Shown here one piece after another: positions 1 to 8,999 of a stretch of DNA of 64,000 nt (the first letter of the stretch is position 1; every line of letters begins with the position of its first letter). Source of the stretch: Serratia sp. Ag1 (GTDB lineage: Bacteria > Pseudomonadota > Gammaproteobacteria > Enterobacterales > Enterobacteriaceae). Under the pieces are notes generated by a model that saw only the letters and a list, made by a program, of their open reading frames with translations, was not told where the DNA came from and ran no database searches. The stretch is from assembly GCF_000743355.1 (NCBI RefSeq), contig NZ_JQEI01000003.1, positions 186,001 through 250,000 of the forward strand. Direction: 5' to 3'. Made by a program: the position numbers and the translations under genes.

Positions 1-443
1 TAGTAAATATAGATTAAACAAAACCAAACCGGCTGAAATATTGATATAACATAAGATATCAATTTAATCATAATAGAATTTGCATTACGGTCCGCACCAA
101 CACCGACAATCCCAATATCATAAACTATAGCTCCATAAATCCCCAAGAAAGACAACACTAGAGCAGTAATATCTAGAACACCTCGATACTCATAAGAAAC
201 ACTTGGTATATTAACCCTATTAATTAATGAAAAAACAGCAAATTGATAAATAAATATGAAAAATATCACAAGTAATAATGAAAAAAACAAATTATCGGGA
301 TTTGATATCACCGTTCCAGAAAAATCCCCTCCTAGATATCCATTTATAGAAAACAAAATAGCGCAAACAATATTTGCAGTAATATAAATAAATGAAAGAT
401 GTTTTTTTACAACACCTACAATAGCTTTATCAAAACTAGTCAT
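1..443 (-). CDS. Multispanning membrane protein, probable Wzy-type polysaccharide polymerase (partial)
   Basis: An open frame runs without a stop from an ATG at 443 to the window edge, so only the first 147 codons of the gene are here. The translation is very hydrophobic, with several predicted membrane segments (about residues 17-34, 50-72, 90-112 and 128-147). Short polar loops separate them, one reading GVGADRNANS. No enzyme motif is visible. Multispanning proteins of this kind beside a flippase, aminotransferase and glycosyltransferases are usually the O-unit/K-unit polymerase Wzy, which joins undecaprenyl-linked repeat units in the periplasm. That role is inferred from context and hydropathy, not from recognised sequence. 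A second flippase or a membrane acyltransferase is possible. Base composition is AT-rich like the neighbouring glycosyltransferase genes. Confidence 0.5.
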   Translation of the reverse strand, partial: MTSFDKAIVGVVKKHLSFIYITANIVCAILFSINGYLGGDFSGTVISNPDNLFFSLLLVIFFIFIYQFAVFSLINRVNIPSVSYEYRGVLDITALVLSFLGIYGAIVYDIGIVGVGADRNANSIMIKLISYVISIFQPVWFCLIYIY

Positions 444-1302
444 TAAATGATACTCATCATTAACGTGATATGCGATAAGTTTCTTAGTTGATTAACACGA
501 AAAATTTGTAATGTGATGACTATCCAAAACCAGTTAAAATAGTAACTAGGTTTGTTGAATAAAATCATTTCCACCCCAAAAACTGTCTTTAGTACCAATA
601 TATTTTTTATCTGACTATACTTTTTACTTGAGAATGAGTTCGCAATTTTTATAAAGCTCTTATTCAGTAATCAGCACATCTTGACAACATCACAGATACC
701 ATCACAGTGAAACATCAGTATAACTATAAACTTGCTTCTTATTATCATCTCTTCTTAGTGATATCTTTTGCATCAGAGCCTTTCCGGCATCGGATATTCA
801 TTCTATGCTCGACATAACTAAGTCCGATTGGTAATTTGAGACATTCACCGATAGCTCTGAACGCTTAAATAGAACTGAAATCCCTCTTGATAATCTACTA
901 TTTTTAACAACTATTTAGGAACTACTCATCCTCCATCCAATATTTGCGATTTTTCATGCACAAATACAACTATACTATGATAATTTTAAGGGAGTATTCA
1001 TCAAGTTAAGAGAGAATCGATAAATGTTGTAGAACATTGAAAAACCTTAATAATTGAATCTATTTGAACAACTAATTCAGCAAATTGAAAAAATAATCGT
1101 ATTTTCTTCGATATACCGCGCAGCATTAAGTAATAGTAGGGGTAACGCAAGATATTACTGTCCTATTTTTAATAAATAGTTTAGTTATATAGCTACTATA
1201 TGCTATTCATATACTTTTCCCGAAAAATATAAAACTTAACATTATCAATTTTAAGAGATGTGACTCTGCCGATAGATAAAAATCTCATTTAGCAATAGAT
1301 AA
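444..1302. other. AT-rich gene-free stretch inside the polysaccharide locus
   Basis: About 860 bases separate the glycosyltransferase gene from the downstream membrane-protein gene. No long frame is open on either strand. On the minus strand, 745-864 holds 40 sense codons ending in TGA whose translation looks protein-like (for example ECLKLPIGLSYVEHRM), but it has no start and I do not recognise it. It may be a remnant of a deleted gene or chance. No clear terminator or transposon end was seen. Such gaps are common where strain-specific sugar genes have been exchanged. Confidence 0.5.
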
Positions 1303-2418
1303 TTACTCCAATGCATTCATTACTTTGTCCCATTTATTACAAACTTCACTAATACGATATTGATTAACTTTCAATCTCCCATTAAGACTCATAGAATTAA
1401 GAACAACGTCATTATTTAAAACTGAAGATAACAACTCGACAAACTTAGCGGTGTTACCGTCTTCAACTAAAAAACCAGTTTTATTATTATCTATAATTTC
1501 TCTCGGCCCACTATGTACATCAAAAGCAATTGCAGGGACACCATAATACATAGCCTCAATCAACACCATTGAGAACCCCTCAAAAAAAGAGGTTACCAGT
1601 AACAATCTAGCATGCCTGTAGATATCATTAATCTCTTTTGTAAAACCTGAAATAGTAACGTGTTTTATATTATTTGTAATGATATATTTATCTAACGTAG
1701 CTCTCATAGGTCCCTCGCCTATAATTTTAAGATTATAATTATTACTACTCCCATTATCGCCAACACGCTTCCAAATATCGAGGAGTCGAATAAATCCCTT
1801 GACTTCAACCAGTCGCCCAACAGCAATTATATTTTTGCCCCTATGGCTTAAAGGGGCTATATTTAGATTATCATCTACCGGAATAGGGTTTGGAATCATT
1901 ACAACTTTTTCTGAATTCCATTGTCTTCGATCTAGTTCTGTGAGAACTATAACTTGATGTGACAATAATAAAGATATTTTGCGACCAATACGAGCCCATA
2001 GAGGTTTCCGAAAATAACTTGTGTGATCGCAGCAAATATACTTAGCTCCAGAGATCATAGCGAAAGTTGATGACCATATAACACTATCCATCCCTTGAGA
2101 AATGATATAATCAAACTTATGCTTTTTCGCTGCTATTGAAAATAGAACCACCTTTAATAAACAATTAATATGTTTAACTAGCTTTTTCTCATAAGCATTT
2201 TTTTCAACTAAATAAATAATTCTTACTTTTTCCGATATCTCATAAGGATATGATGGCTTATTATCTTTACTCATCGTATTAGCATACACGCTAATAATTG
2301 TTACATTGTTAAACTTCGACATAAAATTGGCAAGCTCAACGACCACTCTTTGAATCCCACCAGGATCACTTAGATCTGTCAAGAAAAAACATATATTCTT
2401 ATTTTTTGTAAGATTCAT
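1303..2418 (-). CDS. Glycosyltransferase, GT4 family (GT-B fold)
   Basis: This protein of 371 residues transfers a sugar from a nucleotide donor to the growing lipid-linked repeat unit at the inner face of the membrane. The N-terminal domain opens with the acceptor-side glycine motif DPGGIQRVVVELA. The C-terminal domain begins at VGRLVEVKG and carries the donor-site pattern FFEGFSMVLIEAMYYGVP, with the conserved glutamates of GT4 enzymes, followed by GPREII. I chose ATG 2418 because it starts the fold directly (MNLTKNKN) and follows AGAGAG; a longer frame to 2520 would overlap the preceding gene. It lies 13 bases after the GT2 gene and is surely co-transcribed. Donor and linkage cannot be told. 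Codon use is AT-rich, suggesting foreign origin. Confidence 0.88.
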   Translation of the reverse strand: MNLTKNKNICFFLTDLSDPGGIQRVVVELANFMSKFNNVTIISVYANTMSKDNKPSYPYEISEKVRIIYLVEKNAYEKKLVKHINCLLKVVLFSIAAKKHKFDYIISQGMDSVIWSSTFAMISGAKYICCDHTSYFRKPLWARIGRKISLLLSHQVIVLTELDRRQWNSEKVVMIPNPIPVDDNLNIAPLSHRGKNIIAVGRLVEVKGFIRLLDIWKRVGDNGSSNNYNLKIIGEGPMRATLDKYIITNNIKHVTISGFTKEINDIYRHARLLLVTSFFEGFSMVLIEAMYYGVPAIAFDVHSGPREIIDNNKTGFLVEDGNTAKFVELLSSVLNNDVVLNSMSLNGRLKVNQYRISEVCNKWDKVMNALE

Positions 2419-2431
2419 TATACACTCTCTT

Positions 2432-3445
2432 CTACCAAAAATTCTTATTAAAGGGCTTTTTAAATCTATGTAAAAATCTAAGCATCTTAGGGAAATTAAA
2501 TAAGAACAGCACAATCTCATTTTTCAAAATTATATGTTTTTTTAAAGAATGATACTTAGAACGATAAGTATATACTATGTCATCAACGCCACAAAGAATA
2601 CATCTTTTCATAATGGAAAGATAAATATTCATCACTCTGTCATTAATTTCTATCTCTTGATTAGGGAAATCAGTAACTATTTTATTTGTATAATTAACAA
2701 TCCTCTCTTGTGTTTGTATATACTTTTGAATATTTTCATTTATACTCGATGACCATGAATTATCAGAGCCAACTCTATAAACAGCCATTTCCGCGGATAA
2801 AAAACACCCTTTCCCTTGAGATAGCATATATACCTCAATAAAGAAATCACCTATAGGCGCTTCGCTAAACCAATTAGGCAGAACTCCTATATTTGATCTT
2901 TTAAAGAAATACGATGCTGTTGGAGAATACTGTTTATTGCAGTTAATAACGTCATTGACATCAAAGAAACTTTCTTTAATTGACATTTTAAAACCATTAT
3001 GCAAATTATTATCTTTCAATAACTTTGCCGAATGCACACAAATTGATATAGAGGAATCTGCCTCTAGCTTATCAAATTGAACTTGAATTTTATTTTCATT
3101 GCACCAATAATCATCACCTTCACAAACAGCTATATATTTTCCCTCTGCTGCATGAAAAACCCTTAAAAGATTGGAGTTCGCACCAATATTATCATCAGAA
3201 GTAATCACTCTAATTAGTCTTGGATATTTTTGCTGATATTCATTTAGTATGGTTAGCGTATTATCTTTTCCATGGTCCTCACCAATAATGATCTCAAAAG
3301 GAAACGTAGTCTTTTGCATCAAAAAACTATCAATGGCTTGTTTTATATATTTTTCTTGCTTATATGTAATGCAACATATACTAACACCAATAGGTTCCTC
3401 AATCGACCAATTAGACATAATCTGAGCTTCTGTTAATTTAAACAA
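2432..3445 (-). CDS. Glycosyltransferase, GT2 family (GT-A fold)
   Basis: A 337-residue GT-A enzyme. The Rossmann-like start VSICCITYKQEKYIKQAIDS is followed by the nucleotide-binding GEDHGKDNT segment near residue 57 and the metal-binding acidic motif CEGDDYW near residue 110. It should add one sugar to the undecaprenyl-linked repeat unit in the cytoplasm. The start needs care. TTG at 3445 sits five bases after a strong AGGTGAG ribosome site that overlaps the stop of the acyltransferase gene. The first ATG (3418, MSNWSIEE) has no good ribosome site. I keep the TTG, giving translational coupling to the upstream gene. The C-terminal quarter is basic and helical and may sit on the membrane. Specificity is unknown. 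Confidence 0.85.
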   Translation of the reverse strand: MFKLTEAQIMSNWSIEEPIGVSICCITYKQEKYIKQAIDSFLMQKTTFPFEIIIGEDHGKDNTLTILNEYQQKYPRLIRVITSDDNIGANSNLLRVFHAAEGKYIAVCEGDDYWCNENKIQVQFDKLEADSSISICVHSAKLLKDNNLHNGFKMSIKESFFDVNDVINCNKQYSPTASYFFKRSNIGVLPNWFSEAPIGDFFIEVYMLSQGKGCFLSAEMAVYRVGSDNSWSSSINENIQKYIQTQERIVNYTNKIVTDFPNQEIEINDRVMNIYLSIMKRCILCGVDDIVYTYRSKYHSLKKHIILKNEIVLFLFNFPKMLRFLHRFKKPFNKNFW

Positions 3446-3451
3446 AATATC

Positions 3452-4036
3452 TCACCTCGAACCGATTTCTATGTGATTTTTTTTTACCAGCTCACTTTCA
3501 CACTCTAGTAGTTTTTGTTCCCTTCTCTTAATTTTTTTTGCTGGCACACCTGCATATATGTTAAAGGCTTCACAATCTTTTGTCACAAGAGAAAAAGCCC
3601 CTATCGCAACCCCTTCATATAAACTAGCACCTGGTAATACTAATGAACCACTTCCAATAATGACGTGTTTTCCCAAAAAAACCATATCATTTGTAACATT
3701 AGTAAACACACTAGGAACCATAGGATTTGTCATATACTCACCACTATAATCATCATTACTAGAATAAATAGCTACTTTTGATGATATGTTGCAAAAATCA
3801 GAAACCGTTATCTTACCGCCTCCGATTAACGAACTATATATAGCAATATGTATATAGTTACCGATCTCAATTCCTCCACAACCGGCAGATAAAACACAAA
3901 AATCATCTATACGCACATTGCTACCAATTTTGATACGACTAGCACCATAAATTGAAGCTTTATCAGAAATTAATACATTTACCCCAAAAGAAGCAAATCC
4001 AATATTTTTTAACTGTTCTTCAGTTAGAAAAGCCAT
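3452..4036 (-). CDS. Hexapeptide-repeat (left-handed beta-helix) acyltransferase
   Basis: A 194-residue protein with many isoleucine-rich hexapeptide turns, such as ASIYGASRIKIGSNVRI, IEIGNYIHIAIYSS and VIIGSGSLVLPGASLYEG, and the closing GVPAKKIKRR typical of acetyl-CoA-dependent sugar acyltransferases. An inserted loop, SNDDYSGEYMTNPMVP, is seen in enzymes that acylate amino sugars. It starts four bases after the VioA-like aminotransferase, so the likely substrate is the dTDP-amino-dideoxyhexose made by that enzyme, giving an N-acylated sugar. O-acetylation of another sugar is the main alternative. The gene precedes the GT2 gene and its last codons contain that gene's ribosome site. Confidence 0.8.
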   Translation of the reverse strand: MAFLTEEQLKNIGFASFGVNVLISDKASIYGASRIKIGSNVRIDDFCVLSAGCGGIEIGNYIHIAIYSSLIGGGKITVSDFCNISSKVAIYSSNDDYSGEYMTNPMVPSVFTNVTNDMVFLGKHVIIGSGSLVLPGASLYEGVAIGAFSLVTKDCEAFNIYAGVPAKKIKRREQKLLECESELVKKNHIEIGSR

Positions 4037-4040
4037 GTTA

Positions 4041-5150
4041 TCACATCCCCTTGATCAAGTTTATAATATAGTCTTGCTCATCAACCCCTAATTCGTGATA
4101 AATTGGTAAACAAAGTACTTTGCTAGAAACCTCATTCGCATTAATCAAGCGACTTGCTTGCGAGCTTGGCAATCCGCGATACATTGGCATATTGCTAATT
4201 AAGGGGTAGAAATAACGACGTGATAAAATATGATTTTCCTTAAGTTTTTCATATAACTCATCGCGGCTAAGAGGATAATTATTCTCAACTAAAATTGGAA
4301 AATAAGAAAAGTTACTGTCAGCATTTATGTCATGCTGATACAAAGTAATACCTTTAACTTCAGCTAGAGAAGCTCGATAGCGAAAGTCGATATTTCTCCT
4401 CAATTGCATTACCTTGTCAATATGTTTAAGTTGTACTAAGCCAAAAGCAGCATTAACCTCACTCATTTTCCCATTAATACCAGGAGCAACAACAGTTAGC
4501 TCATCCGTAATGCCAAAATTTTTCAAATGATCTATTCGTTGTTTAGTCTTTAAATCAGGACTTATAATTGCCCCACCTTCGAAAGTGTTAAACACTTTCG
4601 TAGCATGAAAACTTAAAATGGACAGATCTCCCCACTTGAGTAAACTTTCCCCTTTATATTTAATATTAAACGCATGAGCAGCATCATAGATAACTTTTAG
4701 TCCATAATTGTCAGCTATTTTTTTAATAGCCTCAACGTTACATGGATTTGAATAGCAATGTACAGGTAAAATTGCTGTAGTTCGTGGGGTAATTGCTTGC
4801 TCTATTTTTTCAACATCGATGTTAAATGTATTAGGATCTATATCTACAAAAACTGGTTCTAGACCATTCCATAAAATTGAATGACTTGTAGCTACAAATG
4901 AATAAGGAGTGGTAATTACTTCTCCACTAATTCGCATTGCTTGTAAAGCAGTAATTAATGCAATAGTAGCATTGTTGAACAATGATATATATTCAACGCC
5001 TAAGTAATTGCAAAGTTCACTTTCTAATTGCTGATGAAACGGACCATTGTTGGTGAGCCACCGATTTTCCCATATCCTTTCCAAATAAGGTATAAATTCA
5101 TTAAGTTCAGGCAAAAATGGTTGTGTAACAGGAATATTTTTCTTACTCAT
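4041..5150 (-). CDS. DegT/DnrJ/EryC1-family PLP aminotransferase, VioA-like (nucleotide-sugar aminotransferase)
   Basis: A 369-residue aspartate-aminotransferase-fold enzyme. The PLP lysine lies in SFHATKVFNTFEGG, the cofactor aspartate in VIYDAAHAF, and the N-terminal block PVTQPFLP followed by WLTNNGPFHQQLE closely resembles VioA, which makes dTDP-4-amino-4,6-dideoxyglucose from the 4-keto-6-deoxy sugar. The product is probably acylated by the next gene. The dTDP-glucose synthase and dehydratase that would supply the substrate are not in this window. I chose ATG 5150 (MSKKN) after GGGA; the longer version starts with TTG at 5162. It heads the aminotransferase-acyltransferase-GT2-GT4 operon. 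Family assignment is firm; the exact sugar is inferred. Confidence 0.85.
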   Translation of the reverse strand: MSKKNIPVTQPFLPELNEFIPYLERIWENRWLTNNGPFHQQLESELCNYLGVEYISLFNNATIALITALQAMRISGEVITTPYSFVATSHSILWNGLEPVFVDIDPNTFNIDVEKIEQAITPRTTAILPVHCYSNPCNVEAIKKIADNYGLKVIYDAAHAFNIKYKGESLLKWGDLSILSFHATKVFNTFEGGAIISPDLKTKQRIDHLKNFGITDELTVVAPGINGKMSEVNAAFGLVQLKHIDKVMQLRRNIDFRYRASLAEVKGITLYQHDINADSNFSYFPILVENNYPLSRDELYEKLKENHILSRRYFYPLISNMPMYRGLPSSQASRLINANEVSSKVLCLPIYHELGVDEQDYIINLIKGM

Positions 5151-5391
5151 ATAAAATCCCAATACTAATTAAATATAGTATTTTAACAAAGTTAAATTCA
5201 AGTTTGAAATTATAAATCAAACCACATTATAAACGTTTTAAACCCATGTCAACATACTTTAAAGTATGTCTGGTTTAATATCTCACTAGATGATATGTCT
5301 GATTCTGAATGATAGTTAATGATGATAAAAAGCTATGGCAAAGAAAAATAAAGGGCAGATATTTGACAGATAAAATATTCATTTGGCATAT

Positions 5392-5405
5392 CTAAATAAC
5401 TTCGC
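5392..5405 (+). repeat. Left terminal inverted repeat of the IS630-like element
   Basis: CTAAATAACTTCGC, pairing with the complement at 6537-6550 with a single mismatch. It lies 90 bases before the transposase start. Confidence 0.7.
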
Positions 5406-5494
5406 CAAATAGTAGATTACTTGAAAGGAACTCAGCCTAGTTTGTGCGATCTGCTCAATTGCCAAATATCCCAAATCACTCACCGGACTGAGCG

Positions 5495-6533
5495 ATGCCG
5501 ATCATAGCAGCAATTCCTGATGAAGAACAACAACTGATGCGTAAAGAAGCCCGACAGACCCGTGACAAAAATCATACTAGGCGGCTCATCGCCATGCTGA
5601 TTTTACATCAAAGAATGACCGTTTCCGAGGTAGCCAGATTGCTCTGTGCTGCGCGTTCATCCGTCGGAAGATGGATAAATTGGTTTACTTTACAGGGTAT
5701 TGAAGGACTAAAAAGCCTCAAGCCCGGACGTGCTCGTCGGTGGCCAGTCGCGTACATCCTGGCGCATCCTGCCATTGTTGGTACAACGTTCTCCACACAA
5801 TTTTGGTTGGCTGCGTTCCCATTGGAGCACTGAGTTGTTGGCGCTCATTGTCAACCAGTTTTTTAGTGTAAAACTCCATTCTATCACCTTATACCGATAC
5901 CTGAGCCAGGCAGATATTGTCTGGTGCAGAACCGCGCCAACGTTGAAAATTAAAGATCCACATTATGAGGAAAAGCGGCACTCTATTGAACGGACGCTAG
6001 CTCAGGAGCAGACAGTGCATCCTGTGTTTTATCAAGATGAAGTCGATATCGACCTGAACCCTAAAATCGGCGCAGACTGGATGCCCAAAGGACAGCAGAA
6101 GCGCATCGCTACATCGGGACAGAACCAAAAGCATTACCTAACTGGTGCGCTGCACTCAGGTACGGGACGAGTCCACTACGTCAGCGGCATCAGTAAGAAT
6201 TCTGAACTATTTATCAGTCTATTAGAGACGTTACGCTGCACATATCGGCGAGCGAAAACTATCACCCTGATCGTTGATAACTACATTATCCACAAAAGCC
6301 GTAAAGTAGAGCGCTGGCTGGAGAAGAACAAAAAGTTCCGGCTGTTATTCCTGCCAACCTATTCGCCTTGGCTGAACCCAATAGAACGGTTGTGGTTATC
6401 GTTACACGAAACGATAACGCGAAACCATCAGTGTCGATATATGTGGCAGTTACTGGGCCAGGTAAAATAGTTTATGAATGCAGCCTCGCCTTTCCCCGAT
6501 AGCCAACACAGGTTGGCTAAAGTGGAGCGGTAA
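5495..6533 (+). pseudogene. IS630-family transposase, disrupted by frameshift and nonsense codon
   Basis: The first frame (ATG 5495) encodes the N-terminal helix-turn-helix part (MPIIAAIPDEEQQ and ARSSVGRWINWF) and runs off into an unrelated tail ending at 5833. From about 5757-5770 the family sequence continues in the next frame (LPLLVQRSPHNFG onward) with the DDE catalytic domain: the first Asp in FYQDEVDIDLNPK, the second in LIVDNYIIHKS, and the Glu in SPWLNPIERLW. A TAG at 6468 interrupts that frame; the usual C-terminal tail can be read on past it (FMNAASPFPDSQHRLAKVER) to TAA at 6531. Two lesions in one gene argue for a pseudogene rather than programmed frameshifting. Confidence 0.85.
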
Positions 6534-6536
6534 TAT

Positions 6537-6550
6537 GCAAAGTTATTTAG
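6537..6550 (-). repeat. Right terminal inverted repeat of the IS630-like element
   Basis: GCAAAGTTATTTAG, the complement of the left end with one mismatch, a few bases after the ancestral transposase stop at 6531-6533. The 240 bases from here to the flippase stop are AT-rich and show no gene. Confidence 0.7.
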
Positions 6551-6789
6551 TGTAGCAGTCCGACTCGATCTCCCGCTTTGAAAGATTAATTCGTAGAATG
6601 ATCTACGCCCCTAGCCTTATTCAATTATATAAAAATAATTCCCTCTTCATTAAAAAAACTCTATTAATTGAACATATGCCCCTTAACGATGAAATCTTCA
6701 TTTAACGTTCGTACTGTATTTATGTCACGGCTAATTAAAGCTAAACCGCTTCATCACACTAATTAATAATTTTATATGAGACTATATAT

Positions 6790-8220
6790 TTAACTACGCA
6801 ATATTGATAATAATTTTTGTGTTAATTGTCTCTGCAAAAAAAGCAGATAGGCTGTATAACATAATATGGCAACGGCTAGTGTTATTATAATTTGTAGCCA
6901 TAAAACCTCATGTAAATATAAACCCAAGATGTAACCAATAAAAGCAGAGAATACCGCAGCCAACCAAATAGGCAGTAATTTTCTACATTGTTGCCATTGA
7001 CTGATTTTAGTCAATTTAGCTGTATAGTAAGTATTAAGAAACAATGACGCATAAGATGTAATACAAAAACCTACACACATTGCTAGCAATCCAAATGGCA
7101 TAGTAATAAGTAGGATGCTTACTCCGATTATTTTTTTTGCAACCTCCAATTTTAAAAATAAATCACTACGCCCTTTTACTTGCAATAAATTTAAATTAAT
7201 AGCATGAATAGGATAAAGCATATAACCTATGCATAAAATGCTTAACAAATTAGCTGCATCTTGCCACTGTGAGCCCAACAATAAAGTCATCAACGGCTTT
7301 GCAATAATAGCGACACCAATTATAAGAGGAAATATAAATACTGCAGCCATTCTTAGCGTTAGGAAAAAAAGGCTTTCCAACCTATCTGTCTTGTCTTGTA
7401 AATGACTAAACATAGGGTAAGTTACCCTCTGGATAATACCCGTTAACGTCATTGCTGGCACACTAGCTAACTGGTTAGCTTGCGTAAATTGTCCTACAAT
7501 AGCAGGGCTAAATTTTTTCCCGATTATAATTAAATATAGATTATTATATATAACATCCAATAGGCTAGATATTAATAACTTACCTCCAAAGTCAAATAAA
7601 TAATCAAATGAATTTTTTGTTATTTGTCCCCGAGGGAACCATGGAGAAAATAGATTGAACAATAACACTGAACAGACTGTTGAAATTATCATCTGAAACA
7701 CTAGCGACCACACACCATAACCTAACATAGCCATGACAATCGCTATTAAGCCACCTATTGACACGCTAGTAATAGAAATTTTAGCTTGTGTTTTGAAATC
7801 CATTGCCAGTGTTAACTTTAGCCTTGGAATAAACATGAAAGGATTAATTAAGACAACTACTCCTAGAGATCTCAAGATATATTTCAATTCATCTTGATGA
7901 TAAAAATTCGCAACATATGGCGCAATGAAAAATAATATGAGATAACAAACTGCGGACATCAAAATATTATAGTAAAATGCAGTAATCAAGTCATTATTAC
8001 AATGATCCTTTTTGCGAATTAGCGCCGAACTAAAACCACTATCAATCAAAACATTTGATATAGCTATAAATATAGTTAGCATGCCTACCAGTCCAAATGC
8101 AGAAGGCCCTAATATTCTGGCAAGAACTAAAGTTATACCTAATTGAAAAGCTTGTGTGAAAAAACGCTCAATTGCGCTCCATTGCAAACTTTTTTTTGTC
8201 TTATCTTTTAAATTTTGCAT
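6790..8220 (-). CDS. Wzx/WzxC-like polysaccharide flippase (MOP superfamily)
   Basis: A 476-residue inner-membrane protein with about 12-14 hydrophobic segments. The opening (LKDKTKKSLQWSAIERF) and the following LARILGPSAFGLVGM and DSGFSSALIRKK segments are typical of the WzxC branch of the polysaccharide-transporter family. It should flip the undecaprenyl-linked repeat unit to the periplasmic face, ahead of polymerisation and Wza/Wzc export. I chose ATG 8220 because family members begin a few residues before the LK..T...KWS block; an in-frame ATG at 8247 would add nine residues and neither has a clear ribosome site. It is separated from wzc by 750 bases and from the aminotransferase by an IS remnant. 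Composition is AT-rich, as usual for strain-specific flippases. Confidence 0.85.
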   Translation of the reverse strand: MQNLKDKTKKSLQWSAIERFFTQAFQLGITLVLARILGPSAFGLVGMLTIFIAISNVLIDSGFSSALIRKKDHCNNDLITAFYYNILMSAVCYLILFFIAPYVANFYHQDELKYILRSLGVVVLINPFMFIPRLKLTLAMDFKTQAKISITSVSIGGLIAIVMAMLGYGVWSLVFQMIISTVCSVLLFNLFSPWFPRGQITKNSFDYLFDFGGKLLISSLLDVIYNNLYLIIIGKKFSPAIVGQFTQANQLASVPAMTLTGIIQRVTYPMFSHLQDKTDRLESLFFLTLRMAAVFIFPLIIGVAIIAKPLMTLLLGSQWQDAANLLSILCIGYMLYPIHAINLNLLQVKGRSDLFLKLEVAKKIIGVSILLITMPFGLLAMCVGFCITSYASLFLNTYYTAKLTKISQWQQCRKLLPIWLAAVFSAFIGYILGLYLHEVLWLQIIITLAVAILCYTAYLLFLQRQLTQKLLSILRS

Positions 8221-8247
8221 CGCGCTATATATTTCAACCTTAAACAT

Positions 8248-8999
8248 AAAGATTATATGAGATAATAACTAAGTGGCCTAACTAAAAGCAGAAAATAGAA
8301 TTCATAAACAAAAATATGACTACGCTAAAATTATCAACCCATAAAATGCATTGAATAAGGTTACTTTAATCGTCAAAAATGTAATCATCTAGCTGTATAG
8401 CTACAAGGTCTTTTAGAAAAAGGCTCGGCTTCTGTTAAAATAAAAATCATAAGATTTTAAAATAATGAAATTCAAAAATTACGCCCTATAGCATATAGGT
8501 AACCTGCATCTAAAACCAAAAGTCGAATACTTATTGTAAACTCAGTTATTTCCCAATAATGTATCTATATAGCGACTCCTAGCAATCAATCGCATGAACA
8601 TATTTTGAACACTTGTCACCTTTAAAAAATTTAGAATGCGAAACATATTGTATTTTTCTAAAAAAATTTTTTAATCACATACTACTTAGATATATTAAAA
8701 TTACCACATTCATGGTTGAAACCATAGGACATACTCAAACGCTGAATATAATTGCTAGAAAAATAAGTGATTAATCTAAAAACTTCAATTTGTGTGGAGA
8801 ACATAGTATAGTCAATGTCTATTTAATACATTAGGATCCAACTTTTCAATTAGTTGCTGTCAATTAATGACTAATCCTAAACATCTAATCATAACAGTCA
8901 TGTAATTTATCAGCAACTAACTCTCATCTCATTCACTTTCAAATAAAGCTATTTTATTAAAACAGTTTCTTTATAACTGATATTATTGGTTTAATAATG
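8248..8999. other. AT-rich gene-free stretch between wzc and the flippase gene
   Basis: About 750 bases without a credible reading frame on either strand. It marks the junction between the conserved export genes (wza-wzb-wzc) and the strain-specific genes. I saw no strong hairpin terminator and no insertion-sequence ends. A promoter for the flippase gene may lie here, but no convincing boxes stand out. Confidence 0.5.

Larger units (their letters stand above)
5392..6550 (+). mobile_element. IS630-family insertion sequence, degenerate
   Basis: The element spans about 1.16 kb, close to the 1.15 kb of IS630. It is bounded by inverted ends that match at 13 of 14 positions: CTAAATAACTTCGC at the left and its complement with one change at the right. 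It carries one transposase gene, broken by a frameshift and an early stop, so it is probably immobile by itself. IS630 elements target TA dinucleotides; TA occurs a base or two outside each end but not as a clean duplication. It sits in the gap between the flippase gene and the aminotransferase gene. The roughly 240 bases before it (5151-5391) are AT-rich and probably hold the promoter of the aminotransferase operon. Confidence 0.8.

Noticed and set aside
5495-6533. Programmed frameshift producing a full transposase from the IS630-like element
   Set aside because: No slippery sequence is evident at the junction near 5760 and a second lesion (TAG at 6468) truncates the C-terminus, so decay is simpler.
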